The translations under genes were made by a program, and so were the position numbers. 64,000 nt of DNA from contig JANQHD010000004.1 of assembly GCA_028282805.1 (NCBI GenBank), positions 142,583 through 206,582 of the forward strand, given 5' to 3'. Below, in pieces: positions 1-8,733 of the stretch. The stretch is from Phycisphaeraceae bacterium. GTDB lineage: Bacteria > Planctomycetota > Phycisphaerae > Phycisphaerales > Zrk34. A model generated the notes under the pieces. That model saw only the letters and a program-made list of their open reading frames with translations. It searched no databases and was not told the origin of the DNA. Numbering within the stretch: the stretch's first letter is position 1; every line of letters starts with the position of its first letter.

Positions 1-1080
1 CTGCTGCCGCGCGGTTGGTTTTTGCCCACCACGCCCGGCACCAGGTTCGTCACCCTCGGCGGCGCCGTCGCGGCCGACGTGCACGGCAAAAACCACCACC
101 GCGACGGGTCGTTCGGCAAGGCCGTCAAGCGCGTCGAGCTGCTGCTCGCCGACGGCCGGGTCGTCAACGCCAGCCGCACGGAAAACGCCGAGCTGTTCCG
201 CGCCACCCTCGGCGGCATGGGCCTGGCCGGCATGATCACGGCCGTCGAATTGCAGCTGCGGCGCACCGAGACCGCGTACTGCGACGTGACCTACCGCCGT
301 GCTTCGGGGCTGGCCCGGGCGCTGGAGCTGATGGAACAGACCAACGCCGACTACCGCCACTCGGTCGCGTGGATCGACTGCCTCGCCCGCGGCGCGGCGC
401 TCGGCCGGTGCGTGCTCATGCTCGGCAACGACGCCGCCGTCGACGACCTGCCCGAACACCATCGCCACCGCCCGCTGCAACCGCCCCGCAGGCGCAGCAA
501 GAACGTGCCGTTTGACTTCCCGCCGTGCGTGTTGGGCCCCACGACCGTGCGCGCGTTCAACAAGCTGTACTACGCCCGGCACGGCGACGCGCGGAAGGTC
601 GTTGACTTCGACACCTTCTTCTACCCCCTCGACTCGATCGGCCACTGGAACCGCATCTACGGTAAGCGCGGCTTCATCCAGTACCAAGCCCTGCTGCCCC
701 CCGACCAGGCGCACGACGGCCTGGTCGAGCTGCTCGAAGCGATCGGCGAGGCGCAGCTCGGGTCGTTCCTCGCCGTGCTCAAAAAGAGCGGCGAGTCCGG
801 CGAAGGCCTGATGAGCTACATGTTCCCCGGCTACACCCTCGCGCTCGACCTGCCCAACACCGGCGCGCCGCTCGAACGGCTGGTCGATAAGCTCGACCAC
901 ATACTGCTCAACCGCAACGGCCGGCTGTACCTGGCGAAAGACGCGACGACCCGGCCCGACACCCTGGCGGCGATGTACCCCAACCTCGATCGGCTGCGCC
1001 AGGTCAAGGCCACCTACGACCCGAACCACCGCTTCGTGTCGGCGCAGGCGCGCCGGCTCGGTATCGTGGAGGACGCATGA
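1..1080 (+). CDS. dprE1: FAD-dependent oxidase, DprE1-like (5' end outside window)
   Basis: The reading frame is open from base 1, so the start lies upstream; 359 residues are visible. The segment RGWFLPTTPGTRFVTLGG followed by AADVHGKNHH is the FAD-binding signature of the aldonolactone/decaprenylphosphoryl-ribose oxidase group (DprE1). DprE1 oxidises the 2'-OH of polyprenyl-phosphoryl-ribose to a keto intermediate at the inner membrane. Family members are about 460 residues, so roughly 100 N-terminal residues are missing. The stop overlaps the next start by 4 bp (ATGA), pairing it with an SDR just as dprE1-dprE2 are paired. The DprE1 function is inferred from motif and neighbours; a general sugar-lactone oxidase remains possible. 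Confidence 0.8.
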   Translation: MLPRGWFLPTTPGTRFVTLGGAVAADVHGKNHHRDGSFGKAVKRVELLLADGRVVNASRTENAELFRATLGGMGLAGMITAVELQLRRTETAYCDVTYRRASGLARALELMEQTNADYRHSVAWIDCLARGAALGRCVLMLGNDAAVDDLPEHHRHRPLQPPRRRSKNVPFDFPPCVLGPTTVRAFNKLYYARHGDARKVVDFDTFFYPLDSIGHWNRIYGKRGFIQYQALLPPDQAHDGLVELLEAIGEAQLGSFLAVLKKSGESGEGLMSYMFPGYTLALDLPNTGAPLERLVDKLDHILLNRNGRLYLAKDATTRPDTLAAMYPNLDRLRQVKATYDPNHRFVSAQARRLGIVEDA

Positions 1081-1826
1081 GCGAGAACGTGTTAGTGCTG
1101 GGCGCGACCTCGGGCATCGGCCAACCCGTCTGCCACAAGCTGGCGGCGCGCGGTTGCGCCCTCGTGCTCGCCGGCCGGCGCGAAAACGAACTGCAACGCA
1201 TGGCCGACGACCTGAAAGTGCGCTACCAGGCCGCCGCGTCGGTCGCCACCTTCGACGCGATGGCGCTCGACACACACAAGGCCTTCATCGACTCGGCCAT
1301 CGCGCAAGCCGACCACCAGCTCGACGGCGTGCTGCTGTGCCAAGGCTACCTGCCCGACCAGCAAGAGGCGCAAGCCGACTTCGCCGAGGCCAAACGCACC
1401 ATCGACGTGAACTACACCTCGGCGGTGTCGCTGCTCGAACCGGTCGCCGCGCACATGGCCGAGCGCCGCGCCGGGTGGATCGCCGTGATCGGCTCCGTCG
1501 CCGGCGACCGCGGGCGCATGAGCAATTACCTGTACGGCTCGGCCAAGGCGGGCCTCAGCGCCTACCTGCAAGGCCTGCGCAACCGCCTCGCCCACGCCGG
1601 CGTGCACGTGCTGACCATCAAGCCCGGCCCGGTCGACACGCCCATGACCGAAGGCGTCGTCGACACCAACAAACCCACCGTCGCGACCGCCGAGCAGGTC
1701 GCCGCCGACATCGACAAGGCGATCCGCAAACGCAAGAACGTGCTCTACACCCCGTGGTTCTGGCGCCCCATCATGGCCGTCATCCGCACGATCCCCGAGT
1801 TCGTGTTCAAGAAGATGAAGATGTAA
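1077..1826 (+). CDS. dprE2: SDR-family reductase, DprE2-like
   Basis: A 249-residue short-chain dehydrogenase. The NAD(P)-binding motif GATSGIG is at residues 9-15, Ser140 lies in VIGSVAG, and the catalytic pair is Tyr153-x3-Lys157 (YGSAK). The tail after the fold (PWFWRPIMAVIRTIPEFVFKKMKM) is hydrophobic and basic and may touch the membrane, as in DprE2. DprE2 reduces the 2-keto intermediate made by DprE1, completing epimerisation of polyprenyl-P-ribose to polyprenyl-P-arabinose. The start overlaps the upstream stop by 4 bp, which implies translational coupling. SDR membership is certain; the DprE2 assignment rests on the three-gene context. Confidence 0.82.
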   Translation: MSENVLVLGATSGIGQPVCHKLAARGCALVLAGRRENELQRMADDLKVRYQAAASVATFDAMALDTHKAFIDSAIAQADHQLDGVLLCQGYLPDQQEAQADFAEAKRTIDVNYTSAVSLLEPVAAHMAERRAGWIAVIGSVAGDRGRMSNYLYGSAKAGLSAYLQGLRNRLAHAGVHVLTIKPGPVDTPMTEGVVDTNKPTVATAEQVAADIDKAIRKRKNVLYTPWFWRPIMAVIRTIPEFVFKKMKM

Positions 1827-1838
1827 CCCCTGTATGTC

Positions 1839-1900
1839 GGGTTCCGGGCCTCGGGTTCCGGGGCTCAAGACTCAGGCCTCAAGACTCAAGACTCAAGACT
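1839..1900. repeat. Two adjoining short tandem repeats
   Basis: Two copies of a 14-bp unit (GGGTTCCGGGCCTC, then GGGTTCCGGGGCTC) occupy 1839-1866. They run into five copies of a 7-bp unit (CTCAAGA, second copy CTCAGGC) from 1864 to 1898. The array fills the gap between the SDR and the UbiA gene and does not extend into either. Copy number probably varies by slippage. No function is evident. Confidence 0.85.
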
Positions 1901-1974
1901 AAACATGCCGCACACCAAAGTCTGCCGCCGCGTACAACCGATAATCAGTTCGTACTGAGGGTAAGCCTGCGCGC

Positions 1975-3453
1975 ATGAACGAACCCGATAACCCAGCCCG
2001 CCCGCTCTACGTGGACCTCGACGACACGCTCGTCGCGGGCGACACGCTGTGGGAATCGATCTCCGCGCTGATCGCGAGCAAGCCGTTGGCGTTGCCGGCG
2101 CTCGCGTGGCGGCTGAAAGACGGCAAGGCGCCCTTCAAGCGCGCCGTCGCCGAGCGTGTCGCGCTCGACCCGGCCGCGCTGGCCTACCGCGCGCCCGTCG
2201 TGGACCACGTGCGCGCCGAGCACGACAGCGGCCGGCGGGTCGTGCTCGCCACCGGCGCCGACGGATCGATCGCCCGCGCCGTCGCCGAACACCTCGGCTG
2301 CTTCGACGACGTACTCGCCAGCGACGGCCAGACCAACCTCACGCGCGCCAACAAGCTCGAGGCCATCCGCAAGCACGCCGGCGGCGAGCCGTTCGACTAC
2401 GCGGGCGACTCGTTACAGGACGTGCCCGTGTGGGAAGCCTCGGCCGAGGCGATCGTCGTCGCGCCGACGCCGGGCCTGCTCGAGCGCATCCGCTCGCACC
2501 ACCGCGACCCGGTCGTGCTTTGCCCGCGCCGCTCGCCCTGGCCGGCGCTGCTCATGGCCGCACGCCCGACACAGTGGGTGAAGAACGCGCTGATCTTCAT
2601 GCCGCTGCTGCTGGCGCACACCGGCGGCGTGGGCAAGGTCGCCGCGGCGCTGGGCGCGTTTATCACCTTTTCGCTCGTCGCCTCGGCCGGCTACCTGTTC
2701 AACGACCTGCTCGACATCCACGCCGACCGCCGCCACCCGCGCAAGCGCCGCCGCCCGCTCGCGTCGGGCGCGCTGCCCGTGCAGCACGCGCTGCTCGCGG
2801 TCGCCGTGATGGTCGCTGCGCCCTTGCTGGTGGCGCTGCTGGCGCTGCCGATCCTCTACACCAGCTGGCTCGCGGCCTACCTGGTGCTGACCGTGGCCTA
2901 CTCGACGCTGCTCAAGCGCAAGATCGTGGTGGACGTGATCGTGCTGGCCGGGCTTTACACGCTGCGCCTGCTGGCCGGCGGCGCGGCGGTCGCGGTCGAG
3001 CTGTCGGACTGGCTGCTGGCGTTCTCGATGTTCCTCTTCCTCTCGCTGGCGATGACCAAACGCTACGGCGAGCTGCTGAGCATCCCCGGCGACGACCCGT
3101 CGGGGCGCGAACCGACCAACCGCCGCGGCTACCTCGTCGACGACCTGCACATCCTCCGCAGCGCCGGGCTCGCCTGCGGGTACATGGCGATCCTCGTGTT
3201 CGCGCTGTACATCAACGACAACGCCGCCACGCTCTACCACCACCTGTTCCCGCTGTGGCTGGTCTGCCCGGTGCTGCTGTACTGGATCACGCGCATCTGG
3301 GTGCTCGTCGGCCGGGGCGAGTTGGAAGACGACCCGCTCTCCTTCGCCACGCGCGACCGCAACAGCTACGCCTGCTTCGCGCTGATCGCGCTGCTGTTCC
3401 TGCTGGCCGGCCCCAAGCCCAACCCCGACCTGGTCGCGCTGGCCACGCCATAA
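1975..3453 (+). CDS. HAD-UbiA fusion, polyprenyl-phosphate phosphoribosyltransferase-like
   Basis: 492 residues with two parts. Residues 10-180 are a HAD phosphatase with motif I D14-L-D16-D-T, motif II Thr93 (LATGAD) and motif IV G144-D145. Residues 190-492 are a UbiA prenyltransferase with about eight membrane helices and the prenyl-diphosphate/Mg site N243-D-x2-D247-x3-D251. In mycobacteria the UbiA protein moves phosphoribose from PRPP to decaprenyl phosphate and a separate phosphatase removes the 5-phosphate; here one chain could do both. The position 148 bp after DprE1/DprE2-like genes supports a polyprenyl-P-arabinose pathway. Another UbiA substrate cannot be excluded. Confidence 0.8.
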   Translation: MNEPDNPARPLYVDLDDTLVAGDTLWESISALIASKPLALPALAWRLKDGKAPFKRAVAERVALDPAALAYRAPVVDHVRAEHDSGRRVVLATGADGSIARAVAEHLGCFDDVLASDGQTNLTRANKLEAIRKHAGGEPFDYAGDSLQDVPVWEASAEAIVVAPTPGLLERIRSHHRDPVVLCPRRSPWPALLMAARPTQWVKNALIFMPLLLAHTGGVGKVAAALGAFITFSLVASAGYLFNDLLDIHADRRHPRKRRRPLASGALPVQHALLAVAVMVAAPLLVALLALPILYTSWLAAYLVLTVAYSTLLKRKIVVDVIVLAGLYTLRLLAGGAAVAVELSDWLLAFSMFLFLSLAMTKRYGELLSIPGDDPSGREPTNRRGYLVDDLHILRSAGLACGYMAILVFALYINDNAATLYHHLFPLWLVCPVLLYWITRIWVLVGRGELEDDPLSFATRDRNSYACFALIALLFLLAGPKPNPDLVALATP

Positions 3454-3486
3454 CACACCCGGCAAGCGTTCCGATCGTTGGGTTGT

Positions 3487-6174
3487 TCAGCGGGTGCGCC
3501 GGCCCAGCAGCAACGGCAGGCCCGCGAGCAGGAGCAGGCCGGCGGCCGGTTCGGGGATCACGGCCACGGCGAAAGCGGCCGCCGGGGCGGCCGGGGTCGT
3601 GGGGATGGCCAGGCCGAAGTTCGCCCCGATCGTGTTCAGGTCGATCAGCGAGACCTCGCCATCGTAGTTGAAGTCGCCCATCTGCCAGGTCGGGTCGGTC
3701 GCGCCAAAGTTCAAGCCCACCGCGTTCAGGTCGATCAGGCTCACCGTGCCGTCGCCGTTGGCGTCGCCGTTGTAGGTCGCCAGCAGGCGGACGAGGTCGA
3801 GGTCGGCGTCGCCGTCGGTGCCCGCGTCCTCGTACAACACGGCCAGCGAGCTGATCGCGTCGATCGCCGCGCCGCTCACGGCGCTGTTGTCGAACCGGCC
3901 GGTCAGGCTGTCGGCGGTGACGATCACGAACGCGTCGCCGAGCGCGGGCGTGAACCCGCCGGTTTCCAGCTCGAGCGCGCCGCCGAGCGAAGCGCCGGCC
4001 GAGGCGTTGAGCTGGTCGAAGTCGACACCGCCCACGCCGCCCGCACCGGCCAGGTCGAAGGCGATGCTGCTGCCGGCGCCGAGCGTCACGTTGTTGGTGT
4101 TGATCAGGCCGGGCGAGCTGCCGAAGGCGACCGAGCCGTCGACGACGTTCAGCGCCAGCAGGTTCTGGTCGGCCTTGAAGTCGACCGCCCCGCCGTCGAC
4201 GGTGACGGTCAGGTTCGCGCCGCCTGCGCCGGCGTCGGAATCGACGCGGACGCTGCCGTCGTTGATGGTCAGGGTCGCGCCGCTGCCGTGTGTTTGCGCG
4301 CCGTCAATGCGCCACTGGCCCGAGCCGATCTTGGTGACGGCGTGGCCCGCGGCGTTGTCGAGCCCGCCGGTCGTGGCCAGCTGCCCGCCCGAAAGGTGTT
4401 CGACGACGAGGTCGTCGGCCAGCACGAGCTTCGCGCCGACGAGTTGGTCGGCGTCGCCGTGGAAGTTCGTGACGTACAGGCGGGCGTCGCCGGAGTCGCT
4501 GTCGAGCGTGATGGTCTGCGCCGCGACGGGGCTGATGGTGTAGGTGTGCATCGCGTCGAACCACATCGAGCGCAGCGTGACCGATTGGTCGAGGTCGATG
4601 GTGCGCGGGTCGGAGATCGTCTCGTGGAACGAGGCGTCGGCGTCGTTGCCGTCGGGCACGCCGGCCGTCCAGTAGGCGCCGTTGGACCACGCGCCGCCGT
4701 CGTGGCTGCGCTCCCACTGGTTGGCGGGCTTGAAGCGCCAGGCGATGGCGTAGTCCTGCTCGAACAACGTCAGCAGCGGCTTGGTCACGCGCAGCTCGTA
4801 GCGTGTGTCGGCCTCGACGTCGGCGAAGATGTGCTCGGTGTTCTCGTCGAGCGAGTCGGAGCTGTCGACGAGCGTGGCGGTGTCGTCGTTGTACAGCGAC
4901 AGGTCGAGGTTGTTGAACGAGGCGACCGCCGCGAAACCCGCACCGGGCACGACGTCGTCGACGTCGAGGTTCCACACCAGCGACGCGACGAGCTGCGCAT
5001 CGACGCTGGGCGCTTCGAGGAAGTAGGAGCCGACCTCGTTGTCGCCGCCGATGCCGCCGAAGCCCGGGTCGTAATCCCAGCCGTAGTAACCGCCGTCGGC
5101 CGCCTGGCCGTCCTGCGTGCTGTCGTGCTCGCCGGCGGTGAGGATGCGGTGGCTGTGGTAGGTGTTCAGGCTGCCGGCGCCGTACCGGCTGTCGAGGTTG
5201 TTGTCGGTGTCGACGGTGTAGTCGAGCAGGTCATCGGCGTTGGCCGTGTCGCGCGGGCCGAGCACGTGGCGGTCGGCGCCGGCCATGAGCATGGCCTTGA
5301 CCACCTCGGAGCCCTCGGCGTGGTTGATCGTGCGTGTGCGGTTGGTGTAGGTGCCGTTGGAGAGCGACCCGTCCTGCGCCGTTTCGAGCAGCAGCGCCAC
5401 GCCCGCGGAGACCATGGGGGTGGCCCAACTGGTTGCCAGCGAGCTGTCATTGGCGGTATAAGCGGGTGTGACCACCGTCGGCACGTTCCGGCCCGTGTTG
5501 TAAACCGTGTCGATCCCGAACGTGCCGGCGATGTGCGCCGCGTCCGTTCGACCGACGGTGATCCCGTTGTACGCGGTCTTCCAAAGCGGGAAATCGCCGT
5601 TGATCGTGTTGGGCAGCCCGACGACGTGGATCAGGTCGTCGGCATGGGCGGTGTAATCGAAGCGCCGCAGCGCGTTGCCGTTGTTTGTTGCCGAGGTGAT
5701 GTAGCTGTGGTTGACGATGCGCACGCCCGTGGTGGGCGGCGGGGGGTTGCTCCCACCGGTCGGAGTCAGGAAGCCGTCCTGTTGCCAGTCGATCGCCTCA
5801 TAGAGTTCGATATCGGTAATCCCCGGTGCGATCGAGAAGCTCAAGCCATAGAGGTTCAGCGCGACGTTCGTGGCGTGGACGCTGACCCCCGAGGCAATGG
5901 CTGACACATCCGTGATGGTCTTGCCGTTCCATTGGGAACTGGGGTTCACCAGGTAATCGCCCCCGGCGTCCGTGGCCTCCACCTGGGCCACGGCGATGCC
6001 CGAGCCGTCGGGCAGGTCGACGCCGAGGTAGTCCGTGAGAACCGGGTACCCGACCAAGTCACGGTAGACCGCCTGCGCGCGGGGGGCGGCGGCGGTCAGC
6101 ACCAAGCATACAGCCACAACCGCCCACGCCCAGCGACAGTCGGCCCCGATCAAATAGTCGCGTCTGTCTTGCAA
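3487..6174 (-). CDS. Secreted subtilase-like protein with dockerin repeats and PEP-CTERM tail
   Basis: 895 residues. A signal peptide ends near residue 35 (AAAPRAQA). Residues 50-270 resemble an S8 subtilisin fold: IAVAQVE at 60-66 where the catalytic Asp strand should be, H100 in VHATNVA, N155 as likely oxyanion residue and S249 in ATSWATP. The Asp position is occupied by Glu66, so activity is uncertain. The middle is beta-rich, with autotransporter-like DGSV repeats. Near the C-terminus are two dockerin-like loops (GDANGDGTVSLIDLN, FNYDGEVSLIDLN) and then a PEP-CTERM sorting tail (IPEPAAGLLLLAGLPLLLGRR). It is probably exported and sorted by an exosortase that is not in this window. Confidence 0.72.
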   Translation of the reverse strand: MQDRRDYLIGADCRWAWAVVAVCLVLTAAAPRAQAVYRDLVGYPVLTDYLGVDLPDGSGIAVAQVEATDAGGDYLVNPSSQWNGKTITDVSAIASGVSVHATNVALNLYGLSFSIAPGITDIELYEAIDWQQDGFLTPTGGSNPPPPTTGVRIVNHSYITSATNNGNALRRFDYTAHADDLIHVVGLPNTINGDFPLWKTAYNGITVGRTDAAHIAGTFGIDTVYNTGRNVPTVVTPAYTANDSSLATSWATPMVSAGVALLLETAQDGSLSNGTYTNRTRTINHAEGSEVVKAMLMAGADRHVLGPRDTANADDLLDYTVDTDNNLDSRYGAGSLNTYHSHRILTAGEHDSTQDGQAADGGYYGWDYDPGFGGIGGDNEVGSYFLEAPSVDAQLVASLVWNLDVDDVVPGAGFAAVASFNNLDLSLYNDDTATLVDSSDSLDENTEHIFADVEADTRYELRVTKPLLTLFEQDYAIAWRFKPANQWERSHDGGAWSNGAYWTAGVPDGNDADASFHETISDPRTIDLDQSVTLRSMWFDAMHTYTISPVAAQTITLDSDSGDARLYVTNFHGDADQLVGAKLVLADDLVVEHLSGGQLATTGGLDNAAGHAVTKIGSGQWRIDGAQTHGSGATLTINDGSVRVDSDAGAGGANLTVTVDGGAVDFKADQNLLALNVVDGSVAFGSSPGLINTNNVTLGAGSSIAFDLAGAGGVGGVDFDQLNASAGASLGGALELETGGFTPALGDAFVIVTADSLTGRFDNSAVSGAAIDAISSLAVLYEDAGTDGDADLDLVRLLATYNGDANGDGTVSLIDLNAVGLNFGATDPTWQMGDFNYDGEVSLIDLNTIGANFGLAIPTTPAAPAAAFAVAVIPEPAAGLLLLAGLPLLLGRRTR

Positions 6175-6450
6175 ATCTTTCCTCGCCCTGCACCAATCAC
6201 AAACCGGTCGCTGCGTGGCAAGCCATCGGTCGGCCTGATTGATCGTCGCCCAGCGTCACCCTCGGACCGTGCTTGCCGCTCGTCGACCGCGGTTCACGGC
6301 CCCGCAGGGGCTGGCTGCCGCGTCGATCAATACCTCATAATAGTGCCTCGTGGTGTGCGAAAATCAAAGCAAACCGGCAAAAAAAAGCGTTATCAGACAC
6401 TTAATTTACGCTTGTAGGGCTTGCAACGCCAGTGGCGCTCGAGCACACGT

Positions 6451-6786
6451 TTATTCCGTCCGCGTCATCGCTTCCGCCATCGTCTCGGCCGTGATCCCGC
6501 CGTGCGAGGCGTGCCAGAGCACCCGGCCGGCCCGCACCAGCAGCACCTGCGGGCTCTCGTGCCGCACGCCCGTGGTCTCGGCGATGTGCGTCGACACGTC
6601 GCGCGACCGTTGGATCACCACCAGCCCCGCCGGCTGTCCGCCGTGTTCGGCGCAGTAGCGCTCGAACTGCGCCAAGCCCGCCGACGAGACCGGACAGGTC
6701 GTCGAGTGCTTACAGATCCATGCGGGCACGGCCGACGCGATCAGCGCGTCGGCCGCCTCGGTCGTGGTGATCGTTTCGTAGCTCAT
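6451..6786 (-). CDS. ytxJ: Monothiol bacilliredoxin-like protein (YtxJ/BrxC family)
   Basis: 111 residues, the usual length for YtxJ (BrxC). The motif KHSTTCPVS at 26-34 matches the family's KHSTxCPIS thioredoxin-like active site, with Cys31 as the reactive thiol. A later cis-proline region (HESPQVLLVRAGRVLW) completes the thioredoxin fold. Family members act in bacillithiol redox chemistry, removing mixed disulfides. The gene is monocistronic as far as can be seen and follows the FAD oxidoreductase by 27 bp in the same direction. Whether this organism makes bacillithiol is not shown here. Confidence 0.85.
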   Translation of the reverse strand: MSYETITTTEAADALIASAVPAWICKHSTTCPVSSAGLAQFERYCAEHGGQPAGLVVIQRSRDVSTHIAETTGVRHESPQVLLVRAGRVLWHASHGGITAETMAEAMTRTE

Positions 6787-6813
6787 GCCTGCAGCATAGG
6801 CGCGACGACCCGG

Positions 6814-8682
6814 TCACGCACCGTGCCGTGTGCCGTGCCCTTCCTTGTCACGCCCGGTCTGCGGCGGGGCCAGGTCCTTGGGGTCGACCGACTTGACCAC
6901 GTCGGACCACCTCTCGCCTTCGGGCACGGTCGGCAACCGCTGCGGGTCATCGCGCAGGGCCTCGAAACCGAACAACCGCACGCGCTTGTAGCCCCAGGTT
7001 TCCTCGGCGACGAAACGCAACGCCTGCGCCCGCACGTCGCAGGGAACGACCACGAGGCGCTGGTAGTTGTTCGCTTGCTTGTGCACGGTCGTCCACTTGC
7101 CGTCGTCGCCCTGGGCTTCGATGCGGAACGCCTTGACCATCTGCTGCGGCACGAGGCTGCGGCCGCCCCGACGCGGGTAGCTGTGGGGCATGCGCTTCTT
7201 GTCTTTCAGGTTGCTGTCGAACACCAGGCGCACGGCCCCGACGCTCACGGGGCGCCGCCACGCCATGGTCAGCGCGTCGCCGATCGCGCCGTCCCACGCG
7301 TTGATCGCCTTGCCGAGCTTGCGGTCGTGGCCGTTGTTGACCGGCGCATCGGTGCTGAGCTTGGCGACCCGGGTCAGCGGGTCGACCTGCCGCGCCAAGC
7401 CCGGCAGCCAGCAGTCGTCGGCCATGAGCTGTTGCTGCAGCGCCTTGACGTGCTGCGGGTAGATGTGGCGCGGGCTGACGTTGAGGTGCACGCTCATCGC
7501 CGCGGCGGTGCCGACGGCCTGGCCGATGACCGAGCAGGTCGCCATGACGCGCGTCGACGACAGCGCCGCGTGGGTCACGGAGATGTTGCGACCGGCGAAC
7601 ATCAGGTTCCGCACGTTGCGCGAGTACAGGCTCCGGTACGGGATGCCGTACGGCGAGGGCGCGGGGTGGAAGATCGTCGGCTTGCCGGGGTACAGCAGGC
7701 CCGCGGGGTGGTGGTCGTCCATCGACCATCCGCCGTACGCGACGATGTCTTCGAACTTCCCGCCGCCGCGCACCTCGTTCTGGTTGAGGATGTGGCCGCC
7801 CTCGTAGCGGCGGTTCTCACGCTTGCCCGGCACCGAGCCCAGCCATTCCAGCGCCCAGTTCTCGGCCTTCTTCTTCTCGGGCGATCGGTTCTTGATGTAA
7901 TCCCACACGCCCCACGCGACCTTGAGCAGCCGGTCGCGGATCTCTTCGGCGTCGGCGATCGTGTCGTCGAGCCCGCCGAGTTCGATCCACCAGAAGTTGC
8001 CGCCCGACACACCGCGGATGCGGTTGGGCAAGTCCTTCGGCGACTCGAAGCGATACGCCCACCTGGGCGCGATGAACGGCTGGGGCGAATCGGTCTTGCG
8101 GATTTGCAGCAGGATCGAGTTGCCCATCGTCTTGTCATCGCCGACGGCCGGCTGGATCGATTCGTTGAACTCGCTGCGCGACTCGCGCCCGCGCCGGAAC
8201 GCCGCCCCGCTCGCCGGCGCCAGCACGCTGTCGCCCGAGCAGTCGATGAACACCTTCGCCCCGATGCTGTGGTACGTCTGCGAGCTGAGCGTCCAGCACT
8301 TGATCGACGCGATGCGCTTGTCGTCGCCGCTGCCCTGCGTCTCGCAGCCGATGCACGTGGTGTTCATGAACTTCGTCAGGTGCGGCTGGAACGCGATCAT
8401 CTGGTACAGCACGTTGTCCCAGACCGAGAAGTTGCCCGACGGGTTGCGGTAGCTGTTTTCCAGCTGGAGCTCTTCGAGGATGCCGGTCTCTTTGTTGTCC
8501 GACCCGTGCGCGCCGCAGATGTGCATGCGGACCTCGCTCGACGCGTTGCCGCCGAACACCGGCCGGTCCTGCACGATCGCCACCTCCGCGCCGTGCCGCG
8601 CCGCGGCGATCGCGGCGCACATCCCGGCCATGCCGCCCCCGACGACGCAAACGTCGAAATCGTGATGTTTGTGGTCGTACAT
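6814..8682 (-). CDS. FAD-dependent oxidoreductase with discoidin-like C-terminus
   Basis: 622 residues from the ATG at 8682, chosen because GGAGGT lies 6 bases upstream; a GTG six codons earlier is less likely. The N-terminal dinucleotide-binding motif VVGGGMAGMCAA and later FGGNASSEVR match the PF12831 FAD oxidoreductase family, common in planctomycete carbohydrate loci. FIDCSGDSVLAP and FAGRNISVTHAALSSTRV are further FAD contacts. Residues from about 480 to 600 form a beta-sandwich resembling an F5/8-type carbohydrate-binding domain. No signal peptide is present. Substrate unknown; a sugar or glycosidic substrate is a guess from the family and neighbourhood. Confidence 0.78.
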   Translation of the reverse strand: MYDHKHHDFDVCVVGGGMAGMCAAIAAARHGAEVAIVQDRPVFGGNASSEVRMHICGAHGSDNKETGILEELQLENSYRNPSGNFSVWDNVLYQMIAFQPHLTKFMNTTCIGCETQGSGDDKRIASIKCWTLSSQTYHSIGAKVFIDCSGDSVLAPASGAAFRRGRESRSEFNESIQPAVGDDKTMGNSILLQIRKTDSPQPFIAPRWAYRFESPKDLPNRIRGVSGGNFWWIELGGLDDTIADAEEIRDRLLKVAWGVWDYIKNRSPEKKKAENWALEWLGSVPGKRENRRYEGGHILNQNEVRGGGKFEDIVAYGGWSMDDHHPAGLLYPGKPTIFHPAPSPYGIPYRSLYSRNVRNLMFAGRNISVTHAALSSTRVMATCSVIGQAVGTAAAMSVHLNVSPRHIYPQHVKALQQQLMADDCWLPGLARQVDPLTRVAKLSTDAPVNNGHDRKLGKAINAWDGAIGDALTMAWRRPVSVGAVRLVFDSNLKDKKRMPHSYPRRGGRSLVPQQMVKAFRIEAQGDDGKWTTVHKQANNYQRLVVVPCDVRAQALRFVAEETWGYKRVRLFGFEALRDDPQRLPTVPEGERWSDVVKSVDPKDLAPPQTGRDKEGHGTRHGA

Positions 8683-8733
8683 GCGACACCTCCACACCAC
8701 AGACGCCGGAGCGATCGGGATTGGCTCGGTTGT

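Noticed and set aside
3478..5904. Plus-strand 808-codon open frame opposite the subtilase-like gene
   Set aside because: It is an antisense shadow caused by GC-rich codon bias; low-complexity Val/Gly/Arg composition, no domain, and the minus-strand protein has clear signal, motifs and tail.
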